Below the pieces are notes generated by a model. It did not search any database. It saw only the letters and a program-made list of their open reading frames with translations, and was not told where the DNA came from. Shown piece by piece: positions 1-8,885 of a stretch of DNA of 64,000 bases. Where the stretch lies: the NCBI GenBank assembly GCA_964628035.1, contig CAZVPI010000001.1:496001-560000 (forward strand), written 5' to 3'. The position numbers and the translations under genes are program-made. Each line of letters begins with the position of its first letter. Position 1 is the stretch's first letter. This stretch comes from UBA2199 sp964628035. Its GTDB lineage: Bacteria; Acidobacteriota; Aminicenantia; UBA2199.

Positions 1-2
1 CG

Positions 3-1625
3 ACCGACGCCGCGGCCTGGGACGCCCTGTTCCGCCATGCCAACGCCTCGCGCGGACGCGGCGATCGCGGCTATGCGGCTGGAGAAAAGGTCGTGGTCAA
101 GATCAATGGCAACCAGGACTTCGCCCAGGCCTGGGACAACGGCGGCTTTCAGAGCCCGCACCTGGTCTATGCCCTGGTCGAGCAGCTGATCCGCGCGGCC
201 GGAGTCGCCGGGGGCGACATCACCCTGGCCGATGCCTCGCGCTACATCGGCGACCCGATCCATGACACGATCCGCGCCAACCCCGACATCCACTTTCAGT
301 CGGTGCATTTCGCCGTGCGCCCCGACCTGAGCCGGAACGGTCGCGAGGCGGCCAGCCCGGATTTCAGCCATCCTATCCGCTTCGTCAAGCCGGCTCCCGA
401 AGCCGCGGACATCCCCGACCATTTTCCCCCCACCTGCTGCACCGAGGCCCAGTACATCATCAACCTGTCGCTGCTGCGCTCGCACCAGCTTTTCGGCGTC
501 ACCCTCTCCGGCAAGAACCATTTCGGCCTGGTCTTCAACGGCAGCGCCTTCTCGCCGAGCCTGCTGCACGGCTTCGGCACCATCACCAAGCCGGTCAATC
601 CCCTGGGAAGCCCGCACTGCCACCCTTCTCTCCTCGGCCATGAGCACCTGGGCGGCAAGACCATGCTGTTCCTGATGGACGGCCTGTACACGGCGGTCCA
701 CCAGAGCTCCAAGGTCATCACCCGCTGGCAGAGCCTGGACAACGAGTACTTCTCCAGCCTGCTGCTTTCCCAGGACCCGGTCGCCCTTGATTCGGTGGCT
801 TTGGATTTCCTGCGCAACGAGCCTTCCATGCACACCGATGCCATGACGGCCAACACCTGCAATTACCTTCACGAATCGGCGCTGGCGGGCGATCCGCCCT
901 CCGGCGCGGTCTATGATCCCGAGGGCGACGGCACACCGCTGCAGAGCCTGGGCGTCCACGAGCACTGGGACAACGCCCAGGACCGGCGCTATTCGCGCAA
1001 TCTCGGCAGCGGCGAAGGCATCGAGCTCATCCAGAGCAGCCCGTCCCTGGCGATCGTCCAGCCCGACGGCGGCGAGCGCCTAAACCTGGGCAGCCGCTAC
1101 CCGGTCACCTGGCGCTCCTCGTCCCTGTCGACGCCGCTGAAGATCATGCTGTGGCGCGAGGGGCTGTTGGTGGGCGACATCGCCCTGAACATCCCTCCCG
1201 ACTCCGGGTCCTACCTGTGGAAGGTAGCCGGGACGATGGGCGGATCCGCCCTGCCGGGGAGCGGCTACAGGATCAAGATCAAGGCGCCGGGCGTCGCCAC
1301 CGACGGCAGCGCCGAAACGTTCACCATCGTTCACTTGCGGCTGCTTTCTCCCAACGGCGGAGAGGCCCTGGCCGCCGGCGATGTCGTGCCGATCTCCTGG
1401 AAGGCCGGCGGCCCCCTCGGCCCCCTCAAGATCAGCCTCTGGCGGCATGGAGCCTGGCTGGGGCTGATCGCAGACAAGGTCGATCCCGCGGCTAAGGTTT
1501 TCCTTTGGCCCGCGGGTTCCTATTCCGGGAAGCTGGCGCCGCCCGGCGACGGCTACTCGGTCCGCATTCACGAAAAAGGGACGCAGATCCTCGACAACAG
1601 CGACCTCTCCTTCTCCATCCTTTGA
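3..1625 (+). CDS. DUF362-domain protein with two C-terminal Ig-like repeats (5' end cut by window)
   Basis: The frame is open from base 3, so the gene starts upstream of the window. The GTG at 93 lies inside the conserved stretch AAGEKVVVKINGNQ and is not a credible start. The first ~330 visible residues match the DUF362 layout: a KVVVKIN opening strand, CCTEAQYIINLSLLRSH, then LSGKNHFGLVFNG, FLMDGLY and a late LSQDPVALDSVALDF. DUF362 proteins are often linked to iron-sulfur proteins, but no ferredoxin cysteine cluster is visible here. Two tandem domains of about 85 residues follow. Each begins with a (Q/S)P(D/N)GGE motif and has the W-x-x-x-(S/G) pattern of Kre9/Knh1-like (Ser-Thr-rich GPI-anchor type) beta-sandwich domains, which suggests an exported protein. 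Any signal peptide is outside the window. The biochemical function is unknown. Confidence 0.8.
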   Translation, partial: TDAAAWDALFRHANASRGRGDRGYAAGEKVVVKINGNQDFAQAWDNGGFQSPHLVYALVEQLIRAAGVAGGDITLADASRYIGDPIHDTIRANPDIHFQSVHFAVRPDLSRNGREAASPDFSHPIRFVKPAPEAADIPDHFPPTCCTEAQYIINLSLLRSHQLFGVTLSGKNHFGLVFNGSAFSPSLLHGFGTITKPVNPLGSPHCHPSLLGHEHLGGKTMLFLMDGLYTAVHQSSKVITRWQSLDNEYFSSLLLSQDPVALDSVALDFLRNEPSMHTDAMTANTCNYLHESALAGDPPSGAVYDPEGDGTPLQSLGVHEHWDNAQDRRYSRNLGSGEGIELIQSSPSLAIVQPDGGERLNLGSRYPVTWRSSSLSTPLKIMLWREGLLVGDIALNIPPDSGSYLWKVAGTMGGSALPGSGYRIKIKAPGVATDGSAETFTIVHLRLLSPNGGEALAAGDVVPISWKAGGPLGPLKISLWRHGAWLGLIADKVDPAAKVFLWPAGSYSGKLAPPGDGYSVRIHEKGTQILDNSDLSFSIL

Positions 1626-1790
1626 AACTTGGCTTTCCGGTGATGCCGTTGTTGCCCCGGAGCTTCCGCCTTTCCCGGCGGCGGCCGGATATGATCCGCC
1701 CTGCATTCGGCAATAGCGCCTGAAGTAGAGCACAGCTGCCGCCGTGACCTGGACTGCGCCGGATCCTGGCGTTTCCCGATGCGCCGGCGC

Positions 1791-1819
1791 TTCGGGGTGG
1801 CCGTGATTCCTGGTATAAT
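1791..1819 (+). promoter_or_regulatory. Putative sigma70 promoter of the DMT transporter gene
   Basis: A perfect -10 TATAAT lies at 1814-1819. The best-spaced -35 is TTCGGG at 1791-1796 with a 17-bp spacer, which is weak. The leader to the ATG at 1853 carries GGGAGA as ribosome binding site. Confidence 0.5.
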
Positions 1820-1852
1820 GCGCCTTCCGCAATCCCTTCTCCTGGGAGACTC

Positions 1853-2761
1853 ATGACAGGCATGCTGGGCGAGATCGCGGGGCTTCTGACCTCGGTCTGC
1901 TGGTCGTTCAACTCGGTGGTGTTCACGCTGGCCGGGCGGCGGGTGGGGGCAACGGCGGTCAACGCCCTGCGCCTCTGGATCGCCGTCCCGGCCCTGATGC
2001 TGATCCACTGGCTGCTTCATTCCTCCCTTTTCCCCTTCGCCGTCGAGCCGGTCCGTCTCCTTTGCCTGGGCCTTTCCGGCCTAGTGGGCTTTGTCATCGG
2101 CGACGCCATGCTGTTCGAGTCTTTCCTGCTGATCGGCCCGCGCCTGGCGATGCTGCTGGCGCTGCTGGTGCCGGTGTTCGGCGCGGCGCTGGCCTGGGCG
2201 TTCCTGGGCGAGTCGCTGCCCCCCCTGGAGCTGGCGGCCATCGCCGTGACCCTGGCCGGCATCGCCTGGGTGGTCGGCGAAGGGAGAAGCGGCGCCGCGG
2301 CGGCCGAGGCGCGGACGAAACGCCGCTACGCATTGGGGATCTGGCTGGCGGTCGGCGGCGCCGCCGGCCAGGCGCTGGGACTGCTGCTATCCAGGCAGGG
2401 CCTCGCCGGCGGCTATTCGGCCGTCTCCGCCACCCTGCTCCGCGTCAGCGCCGCCTCGCTGGTCCTGGCCCTGGCCGCGCTGCTGCGGGGGACGCTGCGG
2501 GCTATAGTGGGAAAAATGAAGGACAGGCGGGCCCTGCTCGAGATCGGCGCCGGGGCGCTGACCGGGCCGGCCCTGGGGGTCGTTCTCTCGCTGGTGGCCA
2601 TCGCCCGCGCCCCGATCGGCGTGGCCTCGACGCTGATGTCGCTGACGCCGGTCCTGCTGCTGCCCGTCTCCCATTTTCTCTTCAAGGAAAGGATCACGCC
2701 GCGGGCCGTCGCCGGCACGGTGATCGCCCTGCTGGGAGTGATGCTTCTTTTCTTGGTTTGA
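1853..2761 (+). CDS. EamA/DMT-family transporter
   Basis: The 302-residue, very hydrophobic protein has about ten predicted membrane helices arranged as two EamA repeats (roughly residues 5-140 and 160-300), the usual size and layout of drug/metabolite transporter family permeases. Each repeat has the typical end: VPVFGAALAWAFLGESL in the first and MSLTPVLLLPVSHFLFKERI in the second, where the E follows a gly/phe-rich helix. It would move a small metabolite across the inner membrane. The substrate cannot be told from sequence. The start is chosen because GGGAGA precedes it by 5 bases. The gene stands alone, with its own promoter and the convergent HU gene downstream. Confidence 0.88.
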   Translation: MTGMLGEIAGLLTSVCWSFNSVVFTLAGRRVGATAVNALRLWIAVPALMLIHWLLHSSLFPFAVEPVRLLCLGLSGLVGFVIGDAMLFESFLLIGPRLAMLLALLVPVFGAALAWAFLGESLPPLELAAIAVTLAGIAWVVGEGRSGAAAAEARTKRRYALGIWLAVGGAAGQALGLLLSRQGLAGGYSAVSATLLRVSAASLVLALAALLRGTLRAIVGKMKDRRALLEIGAGALTGPALGVVLSLVAIARAPIGVASTLMSLTPVLLLPVSHFLFKERITPRAVAGTVIALLGVMLLFLV

Positions 2762-2822
2762 TTCCCAAACGAAGCCGCGCAGCCCGTTGCGGGGGCGCAA
2801 GCGAGAAGCGAAAAATCCCCCC

Positions 2823-2854
2823 AAAAAACAGGCCGCGGCCTTGCGGCCGCGGCC
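2823..2854 (-). terminator. Rho-independent terminator of the HU gene
   Basis: Perfect 10-bp stem GGCCGCGGCC (2831-2840 with 2845-2854), 4-base loop, followed on the minus strand by TGTTTTTT. It lies 33 bases after the HU stop codon. Confidence 0.88.
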
Positions 2855-2887
2855 CTTCATGTCGTTGCGATCCGGGGGCGCTCGGGG

Positions 2888-3169
2888 TTAGCCGAGGATG
2901 GCGTCCTTGCAGGCCTTGGCGACGCGGAACTTGACGACGCGCTTGGCCGGGATCTTGATGGCGGCGCCGGTGGCCGGGTTGCGGCCCATGCGCGCCTTGC
3001 GGTTGACCAGCACGAGCTTGCCCAGTCCGGGAACGGTGAATCCGTTCTTGGCGTTCTTGTAGGCCATGGTCGCCAGCGTGTCGATGGCTTCCCCGGCCTG
3101 CTTCTTGGTGATCCCCACCTTGTCCGCGACTCCGGCCACGATCTGGGCCTTGGTCATTGTTTTCGCCAT
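2888..3169 (-). CDS. HU-family DNA-binding protein
   Basis: This is a 93-residue nucleoid-associated protein of the HU/IHF family. It carries the N-terminal helical dimerisation part (MTKAQIVAGVADKVGITKKQA) and the DNA-binding arm with the family signature GRNPATG followed by IKIPAKRVVKF. Length and motifs are those of a typical HU. It binds DNA as a dimer and bends it, with little sequence preference. The start at 3169 is supported by an AAGGAG box 9 bases upstream. The open frame extends further upstream, but those residues are unrelated to HU. A clear promoter and a clear terminator flank it, so it is monocistronic and probably highly expressed. Confidence 0.95.
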   Translation of the reverse strand: MAKTMTKAQIVAGVADKVGITKKQAGEAIDTLATMAYKNAKNGFTVPGLGKLVLVNRKARMGRNPATGAAIKIPAKRVVKFRVAKACKDAILG

Positions 3170-3233
3170 GTGTTCATCTCCTTTTTGTGAATTTCGCCGT
3201 GGCAGCCGTTGCCGGGCCACGATCCTTGCCGGC

Positions 3234-3262
3234 ACTATATACAAAAATGTCAAGAAAATCAA
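3234..3262 (-). promoter_or_regulatory. Sigma70-type promoter of the HU gene
   Basis: On the minus strand TTGATT (3257-3262), 17-bp spacer, TATAGT (3234-3239). The leader to the ATG is about 60 bases and contains AAGGAG. Confidence 0.75.
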
Positions 3263-3377
3263 GCCCCGCGGCATGTCAAGCCCGAATCCGCCCAGTCCTG
3301 GACGCGGTGGCAAAGCTGGCCTGGGATGGGCCGCTGTGGTAGGATGCAACCAAGGTTCCAGTGCTGGAGGTTCGGCG

Positions 3378-4646
3378 ATGAACCATGTCACGCCCCTGCG
3401 GGCCATCACCCGCGAGCTGATCGGCCGCATCGGCCGGGCCGACCTGGTGGTCGGCATCCCCTGCTTCAACAACGCCGCCACCGTCGCCCGGGTGGTGGCC
3501 GCCGCCGCCGCCGGGCTGCGCGAGCATTTTCCCGACCGCCGCGGCGCCATCATCATCGCCGACGGCGGCTCCACCCTCGACGACACCCGCGAGCTGGCCC
3601 TGGCCGAGATGAAGGCCCAGGGTGTTCCCGGCGTGGTCGGCATCTACCGCGGCCTGCCCGGCAAGGGCTCGGCGGTGCGCATGATTTTCGCCGCCGCCGG
3701 CGAGCTGGGGGCCCAGGCCCTGGCCCTGCTCGACTCCGACCTGCGCTCGGTGACGCCGCTGTGGGTCGAGCGCCTGCTGGGACCGGTGGTCCAGGGCGGC
3801 TACGAGTTCGTCGCCCCCCTGTACAGACGCTTCAAGTTCGACGGCACCATCACCAACAACGTCACCTACAACATGCTGCGCTGCCTGTACGGCAAGCGCG
3901 TTCGCCAGCCCATCGGCGGCGAGTTCGCCTTCTCCGGCCGCCTGGCCGCCGAGCTCGAGGCGTTGCCCATCTGGGACACCGACGTGGCCCGCTTCGGCAT
4001 CGACATCTGGCTTACGGTCAATGCCCTGATCCGCGAGGTGAAGGTGTGCCAGACCCACCTGGGGGTCAAGGTCCACGACGCCAAGGACCCGGCCGCCAGC
4101 CTGGAGCCGATGTTCCGCCAGGTGGTCGGCACCCTCTTCGCCCTGATGGAGGAGACCGACGGCTACTGGATGCGCGCCGGCCGCAGCGCGGCGGTCGACG
4201 TCTGGGGGACGGCCGGCGCCGAGGAGCCCGAGGCCTTTCCCATAGACTTCCAGCGGCTGGTGGAGCATTTCTACCTTTCCTGGCAGACCCTGCGCGGCGC
4301 CTGGGGATCGATCCTGCGCCCCGAGACCTTCGACGAGCTCGAGGCCTGCATCGACACCGGTCGCGACGTCTTCCTGATCAGCACCGACCTCTGGGCGCGC
4401 ATCCTGTTCGAGTTCGCCGCCGCCTACCACCAGCGGCCGGCGGGGAAAAAGCAGGTCGTCGAGGTCCTTTCACCCCTCTACTTCGCCCGCGTGGCCTCCT
4501 TCATCCGCCGCGTCGGCGAGCAAACGAACGCCGAGGCCGAGGCCGTGGTCGAGGAGCAGGCGTGCATCTTCGAGATTCGCAAGCCCTACCTGCTCAGCCT
4601 GTGGGGGCCCGGCCCGGATCGGAGCGTCCCTGAAGCGCGCGGTTGA
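3378..4646 (+). CDS. GT-A fold glycosyltransferase resembling glucosyl-3-phosphoglycerate/mannosylglycerate synthases
   Basis: The 422-residue protein starts a family-2-like nucleotide-sugar transferase domain at about residue 20 (DLVVGIPCFNNAATV). An ADGGSTLDDT loop follows, then a metal-binding DSD motif (LLDSDLRSV). The central part, with LLGPVVQGGYEFVAP and QPIGGEFAFSG followed by a conserved acidic WDTDVARFGIDIW, resembles the soluble retaining enzymes that make glucosyl- or mannosyl-glycerate osmolytes. No membrane helices are present. It probably transfers a sugar from NDP-sugar to a small acceptor in the cytoplasm; the acceptor is not known. The start at 3378 follows CTGGAGG. The open frame continues upstream into non-homologous sequence across the HU promoter, so it is not used. 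Confidence 0.78.
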   Translation: MNHVTPLRAITRELIGRIGRADLVVGIPCFNNAATVARVVAAAAAGLREHFPDRRGAIIIADGGSTLDDTRELALAEMKAQGVPGVVGIYRGLPGKGSAVRMIFAAAGELGAQALALLDSDLRSVTPLWVERLLGPVVQGGYEFVAPLYRRFKFDGTITNNVTYNMLRCLYGKRVRQPIGGEFAFSGRLAAELEALPIWDTDVARFGIDIWLTVNALIREVKVCQTHLGVKVHDAKDPAASLEPMFRQVVGTLFALMEETDGYWMRAGRSAAVDVWGTAGAEEPEAFPIDFQRLVEHFYLSWQTLRGAWGSILRPETFDELEACIDTGRDVFLISTDLWARILFEFAAAYHQRPAGKKQVVEVLSPLYFARVASFIRRVGEQTNAEAEAVVEEQACIFEIRKPYLLSLWGPGPDRSVPEARG

Positions 4647-4671
4647 CAAAGGGCCCGGCAGTCCCTATGAT
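4643..4671 (+). promoter_or_regulatory. Consensus sigma70 promoter of the small lipoprotein gene
   Basis: TTGACA (4643-4648), 17-bp spacer, TATGAT (4666-4671). The -35 box includes the stop codon of the glycosyltransferase gene. Confidence 0.85.
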
Positions 4672-4693
4672 GGGTTCTTCCCCGGGAGGCGAC

Positions 4694-4999
4694 ATGAAAT
4701 TCCGCATCGGCCTGTTGCTGGTCCTGGCCATGGCGCTGCTGGCCCTGGCCGGCTGCGACCTGTTCTCCACCGACCCCTGCGACAAGGTGTATTTCGACGG
4801 CGACGAACTGGTGATGCCCACCTGCATCGCCTACAGCCTGTCCAACCCCAAGCTGGACAGCAACGGCAAACTCATCTATTTCGAGTTCAAGGCCATCTGC
4901 GACAACACCCAGTACACGGGCAGCGTCACCCTGATCCGCGACAACGCCGGCAACGTCATCGACAAGAAGATCACCGTCAACGGCAAGAACTGCGGCTAG
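4694..4999 (+). CDS. Small predicted lipoprotein
   Basis: This 101-residue protein has a lipoprotein signal peptide: MKFR, a hydrophobic run, then the lipobox LAGC with the lipidated Cys at about residue 19. The mature part is about 80 residues with four further cysteines (in DPC, PTC, AIC and KNC), which could form two disulfides, and a beta-rich tail (GSVTLIRDNAGNVIDKK). I recognise no family. The start at 4694 follows GGGAGG and lies after the promoter; an upstream in-frame ATG falls inside the -10 box and is unlikely. The gene appears monocistronic. Confidence 0.72.
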   Translation: MKFRIGLLLVLAMALLALAGCDLFSTDPCDKVYFDGDELVMPTCIAYSLSNPKLDSNGKLIYFEFKAICDNTQYTGSVTLIRDNAGNVIDKKITVNGKNCG

Positions 5000-5045
5000 C
5001 CGCCCGCGCGGGGCGCGGATTCCCGGTGCGCGCAGACGCGGGCGC

Positions 5046-5074
5046 TTGCATTTTTCCGGCGTTGGTCTTCTAAT
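5046..5074 (+). promoter_or_regulatory. Promoter giving a probable leaderless fucosidase mRNA
   Basis: TTGCAT (5046-5051), 17-bp spacer, TCTAAT (5069-5074). The ATG at 5082 follows after only 7 bases, so transcription would begin at or next to the start codon. Confidence 0.65.
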
Positions 5075-5081
5075 GGGCAAC

Positions 5082-6539
5082 ATGGGAAAAGTGGTGTGCG
5101 TGTTCCTGCTGCTGCTGGCGGCAACGCCGCAGCCCGCCCAGGATGAGATCTATGTCCCGGAGACCGATCCGCTGGTGCAGCGCAAGCTGGCGCATTGGCA
5201 GGACCTCAAGTTCGGCCTGCTCATGCACTGGGGGCCCTACAGCCAGTGGGGCGTGGTCGAATCGTGGTCGATCTGCCCCGAAGACGAAGAATGGTGCCGC
5301 CGCGACGGCGGGGATTATGCCGACTACGTGCGCCGCTACGAGGCGCTGCAGGGCACGTTCAACCCCGTGCGCTTCGATCCCGAGCGCTGGGCGGCCGCCG
5401 CCAGGGCCGCCGGCATGAAGTACGTCGTCTTCACCGCCAAGCACCACGACGGCTTCTGCATGTTCGACACGCGCTTCAGCGACTACAAGATCACGTCGCC
5501 GAAATGTCCCTTCCACTCCCACCCGCGCGCCGACATCGCCCGCGAGGTCTTCTCCGCCTTCCGCAGGATGGGATTCATGGTCGGTGTATATTTTTCCAAG
5601 CCCGACTGGCACAGCGAGCATTACTGGTGGCCGCGCTTCCCGCCGCGCGACCGCAACGTGAACTACGACCCCTCGCTCTACCCCGAGCGCTGGGCGAAGT
5701 TCCGCGAGTTCACCCGCGGCCAGGTCCTGGAACTGATGTCCGGCTACGGAGACATGGACATCCTGTGGCTCGACGGCGGCTGGGTGCGCGCTCTTCCGCG
5801 CGAGGAACGGGAGCGGTCGTACCGCCAGGCCGAGCGGGACTCGCCGTCCGGCTTCCTGCGCCGCGGCTGGGTCAGCCAGGACATCGGCATGGACGATCTG
5901 GCGGCCGAGTGCCGCCGCCTGCAGCCCGGGCTCATCATCGTCGACCGCGCCGTGCCCGGCCGCCACCAGAACTATCTGACCCCCGAGAACCGGGTGCCGG
6001 AGCGGCCGCTGCCCGGGCCCTGGGAGTCGTGCATCGTCTCCGGCGGCGGCTGGTCCTACACGCCTCAGGCGGAGTACATGGGCGGCCGCCAAGCGGTCCA
6101 CCTGCTCGTCGACATCGTGGCCAAGGGCGGCAACCTGCTGCTCAACGTCGCGCCCGGCCCCGACGGCTCGTGGCAGGACGGGGCCTATGCCCTGCTCAGC
6201 GAATGCGGCGACTGGCTGAAGGTCAACGGCGAGGCGATCTATGCGACCCGGCCCCTTTCGCCCTATGCCGAGGGGCAGGTGCGCCTTACGCGGGGCAGGG
6301 ACGGCAGCGCCTATTTCACCGTGCTGGCCGCCGGGGACGGCGCCATGCCCAAAACGGCGGCCATCGGCGCGCACCGCCCCGCCGCCGGCGCGCGGGTGAC
6401 TCTGCTCGGCGCCGGCGTCCGGCTGCCCTGGGGCCGTTCTCCGGGCGGCGGCTTCATCGTGGAATTCCCCGAGCGGGTCCGCCGCGCCCCGCCCTGCCGC
6501 CATGCCTGGGTCGTCAAGGTCTCGGCGTTGGAGCGCTAG
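5082..6539 (+). CDS. GH29 alpha-L-fucosidase, exported
   Basis: This is a retaining alpha-L-fucosidase of glycoside hydrolase family 29, about 485 residues. A signal peptide (GKVVCVFLLLLAATPQPAQ) leads into the catalytic barrel. Family features are FGLLMHWGPYSQWG, KYVVFTAKHHDGFCMFDT, and DILWLDGGW with the predicted nucleophile Asp231. The late LLLNVAPGPDGSW is also typical, followed by a short beta-sandwich end. The enzyme would release terminal fucose from glycans in the periplasm or outside. The start is uncertain: 5046 (TTG) and 5073 (ATG) overlap the promoter, so 5082 is preferred. It overlaps the GH3 gene downstream by 38 bases, so the two probably act on the same fucose- and xylose/glucose-bearing glycans. 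Confidence 0.9.
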   Translation: MGKVVCVFLLLLAATPQPAQDEIYVPETDPLVQRKLAHWQDLKFGLLMHWGPYSQWGVVESWSICPEDEEWCRRDGGDYADYVRRYEALQGTFNPVRFDPERWAAAARAAGMKYVVFTAKHHDGFCMFDTRFSDYKITSPKCPFHSHPRADIAREVFSAFRRMGFMVGVYFSKPDWHSEHYWWPRFPPRDRNVNYDPSLYPERWAKFREFTRGQVLELMSGYGDMDILWLDGGWVRALPREERERSYRQAERDSPSGFLRRGWVSQDIGMDDLAAECRRLQPGLIIVDRAVPGRHQNYLTPENRVPERPLPGPWESCIVSGGGWSYTPQAEYMGGRQAVHLLVDIVAKGGNLLLNVAPGPDGSWQDGAYALLSECGDWLKVNGEAIYATRPLSPYAEGQVRLTRGRDGSAYFTVLAAGDGAMPKTAAIGAHRPAAGARVTLLGAGVRLPWGRSPGGGFIVEFPERVRRAPPCRHAWVVKVSALER

Positions 6540-8808
6540 GCCGGCGGCGCGGCGGCGCTGCCGCCTGCTGACGGTGCTGGCCGCCGCCGGCGTCGCCTTG
6601 CTGGCCGCGGGCGGGGACGAACGGTTGTCCCGCCTTCCTTTCCAGGATCCCGAGCGTCCGCTGGCTGAGCGCGTCGCCGATCTGGTCTCGCGCCTCACCC
6701 TGGAGGAGAAGGTCGCGCAGCTGATGCACACGGCGCCGGCGGTCCCGCGCCTGGGCGTGGCCGAGTACAGCTGGTGGAGCGAGGCTCTGCACGGGGTGGG
6801 GCGCTCGGGCGAGACGGTCACCGTTTTCCCGCAGGCGATCGCCCTGGCCGCGACCTTCGACCCCGAGGCCGTCGAGCGGCTCGGCGACATCACCGCCACC
6901 GAGGCCCGGGCCATCTTCAACGAGGACCGCCGCCTGGGGCGGACCGCGCGCATGTACCGCGGGCTGACCGTCTGGACCCCCAACGTGAACATCTTCCGTG
7001 ATCCGCGCTGGGGTCGCGGCCAGGAGACGTTCGGCGAAGACCCGTTCCTGACCGCGCGCATGGGGCTGGCCATGGTCCGCGGCCTGCAGGGCGTGGATTC
7101 GCGCTATCTCAAGCTGGCGGCCTGCGCGAAGCACTATGCGGTCCACAGCGGGCCGGAAAGCCGCCGCCACCGCATCGACGTCCATCCCGGCGATTACGAC
7201 CTGTGGGACACCTACCTGCCGGCCTTCCGCGAGCTGGTCGCCGGCGGCGTGAGCGGCGTCCTGTGCGCCTACAACCGCTTCCGCTCCCAGCCCTGCTGCG
7301 CCAGCGACGTTCTGCTGATCGACATTCTCCGCCGCCGCTGGGGCTTCGACGGCTATGTCACCAGCGACTGCTGGGCGCTGGACGATTTCATCCGCGAGCA
7401 CAAGACCCATGGCGACCGGCGCGCGGCGGCGCTCGACGCCCTGCGCCACCAGGTCGACCTTGAGTGCGGCGGTTCCTACGGCCTGCCGGCCGCCGCGGCC
7501 AGGCCCGGCGTCAGCGGCGCCCTGCTGGCGGCGGTGCGCGAGGGGGTCGTCGCCGAGAGCGCCATCGACCGGGCGCTGCGGCGGCTGTTCGCCGTCCGCT
7601 TTCGGCTGGGGCTCTTCGACCCGCCGGAGCGGGTGCCTTACTCCCGCATCCCGTTCTCGGCCCTGGACCGGCCCGAGCACCGGGCGCACGCCCTGCTCCT
7701 GGCCCGCGAGTCGATCGTGCTGCTCCGGAACGACCGCTCGCTGCTGCCGCTGGCGGCAGGGCGCATCCGGCGCATCGCCGTCCTGGGTCCGAACGCCGAT
7801 GAGTGCCGGGCGCCGCTGGGCAACTACAACGGCGAGCCGGCCGAGGTCATCACGCCTCTGGCGGCCATCCGCCGGCGCCTGGAGGGGCGCGCCGAGGTGA
7901 TCCATGCCCGGGGGACGGGCTGGTTCGCCGCGGAGCCGGGCGGGGAACCCTTCGCGCGCCTGGCCAACCGCCTGCGTGGCGCCGACGTCATCGTATTCGT
8001 CGGCGGCCTCACGCCGGCGCTGGAGGGCGAGGAGGGCGACGCCGCCGGCGAGGATGTCCCGGGATTCTTCCACGGCGACCGCACCCGCATCTCCCTGCCG
8101 GAGGCGCAGGCCCGGTTCCTGCGGCGGCTGAAGGAACTCGGCCGGCCGCTGGTGCTGGTCACCCTGGCGGGCGGCGCCCTGGCCCTGGAATGGGAGGCCG
8201 CCCATGTCGAGGCCATCCTCCACGCCTGGTACGGCGGCCAGGCCGGCGGCCAGGCCGTCGCCGAGGCCCTGTTCGGCGACATCAACCCGGCCGGGCGCCT
8301 GCCGGTCACCTTCTACCGCCGCGACAGCGACCTGCCGCCGTTCGAGGATTATTCCATGGCCGACCGTACCTACCGTTATTTCCGCGGCGACCCTCTGTTC
8401 GCCTTCGGCCACGGGCTGAGCTACACGCGCTTCTCCTATTCCAACCTGCGCATCGCGGCGCGGGTGGAGACCGGCCGTCCGCTCGCCGTTTCGGCGTGGG
8501 TGCGCAACTGCGGTCGCCGTGACGGCGACGAGGTGGTGCAGCTCTATGTCCGTCACCTGCGGGCGCCGGCGCCCGTGCCGCTGCGCTCGCTGCAGGGCTT
8601 CCGCCGCCTGCGCCTGCGCGCCGGCGAGAGCCGCTGCGTCGAGTTCACGCTCGCCCCCGAAAACTTGGCGCGGGTCGATGGGCAGGGCCGGCGCTTCCAG
8701 GCGCCGGGTTGGGTCGAGGTCCATATCGGCGGCGGCCAGCCGGGGCGCGCTCCCGGCGTGAGCGGGCGCGTGCTCCTGTCGGGAGGGCGCCGTTTCCTCG
8801 ACGATTAG
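6502..8808 (+). CDS. GH3 beta-glycosidase (beta-xylosidase/beta-glucosidase type), exported
   Basis: The 768-residue enzyme has an Arg-rich N-terminus followed by a hydrophobic segment (LLTVLAAAGVALLAAG) that looks like a signal peptide. Domain order is that of glycoside hydrolase family 3. The N-terminal barrel has LTVWTPNVNIFRDPRWGRGQE, AACAKHYAVHSGPE and GFDGYVTSD, where Asp289 is the predicted nucleophile. An alpha/beta sandwich (RIAVLGPNAD to SLPEAQ) and a C-terminal fibronectin-III-like domain (VSAWVRNCGRRDGDEVVQLY) follow. The TPNVNIFRDPRWGRGQE stretch resembles plant-type beta-xylosidases more than classical beta-glucosidases; the exact sugar is not resolved. The start lies inside the fucosidase gene in another frame, so translation is probably coupled. 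Confidence 0.9.
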   Translation: MPGSSRSRRWSARPAARRRCRLLTVLAAAGVALLAAGGDERLSRLPFQDPERPLAERVADLVSRLTLEEKVAQLMHTAPAVPRLGVAEYSWWSEALHGVGRSGETVTVFPQAIALAATFDPEAVERLGDITATEARAIFNEDRRLGRTARMYRGLTVWTPNVNIFRDPRWGRGQETFGEDPFLTARMGLAMVRGLQGVDSRYLKLAACAKHYAVHSGPESRRHRIDVHPGDYDLWDTYLPAFRELVAGGVSGVLCAYNRFRSQPCCASDVLLIDILRRRWGFDGYVTSDCWALDDFIREHKTHGDRRAAALDALRHQVDLECGGSYGLPAAAARPGVSGALLAAVREGVVAESAIDRALRRLFAVRFRLGLFDPPERVPYSRIPFSALDRPEHRAHALLLARESIVLLRNDRSLLPLAAGRIRRIAVLGPNADECRAPLGNYNGEPAEVITPLAAIRRRLEGRAEVIHARGTGWFAAEPGGEPFARLANRLRGADVIVFVGGLTPALEGEEGDAAGEDVPGFFHGDRTRISLPEAQARFLRRLKELGRPLVLVTLAGGALALEWEAAHVEAILHAWYGGQAGGQAVAEALFGDINPAGRLPVTFYRRDSDLPPFEDYSMADRTYRYFRGDPLFAFGHGLSYTRFSYSNLRIAARVETGRPLAVSAWVRNCGRRDGDEVVQLYVRHLRAPAPVPLRSLQGFRRLRLRAGESRCVEFTLAPENLARVDGQGRRFQAPGWVEVHIGGGQPGRAPGVSGRVLLSGGRRFLDD

Positions 8809-8853
8809 GCGCCGTCGGCCGGCGCACCCGTTTCTGCGGGAAAACTTTTTTTA

Positions 8854-8862
8854 TGCTATATT
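8854..8862 (+). promoter_or_regulatory. Probable extended -10 promoter of the alpha-2-macroglobulin operon
   Basis: TGCTATATT at 8854-8862 is an extended -10 element in a short AT-rich patch between the two operons. No good -35 box is visible. The start codon at 8886 is preceded by GGGAGGAG. Confidence 0.45.
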
Positions 8863-8885
8863 TCCTTCTTCACCAGGGAGGAGCC

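Noticed and set aside
93..95. GTG at 93 as true start of the DUF362 gene
   Set aside because: The frame is open to the window edge and the preceding residues (AAGEKV) belong to the conserved opening of the domain.
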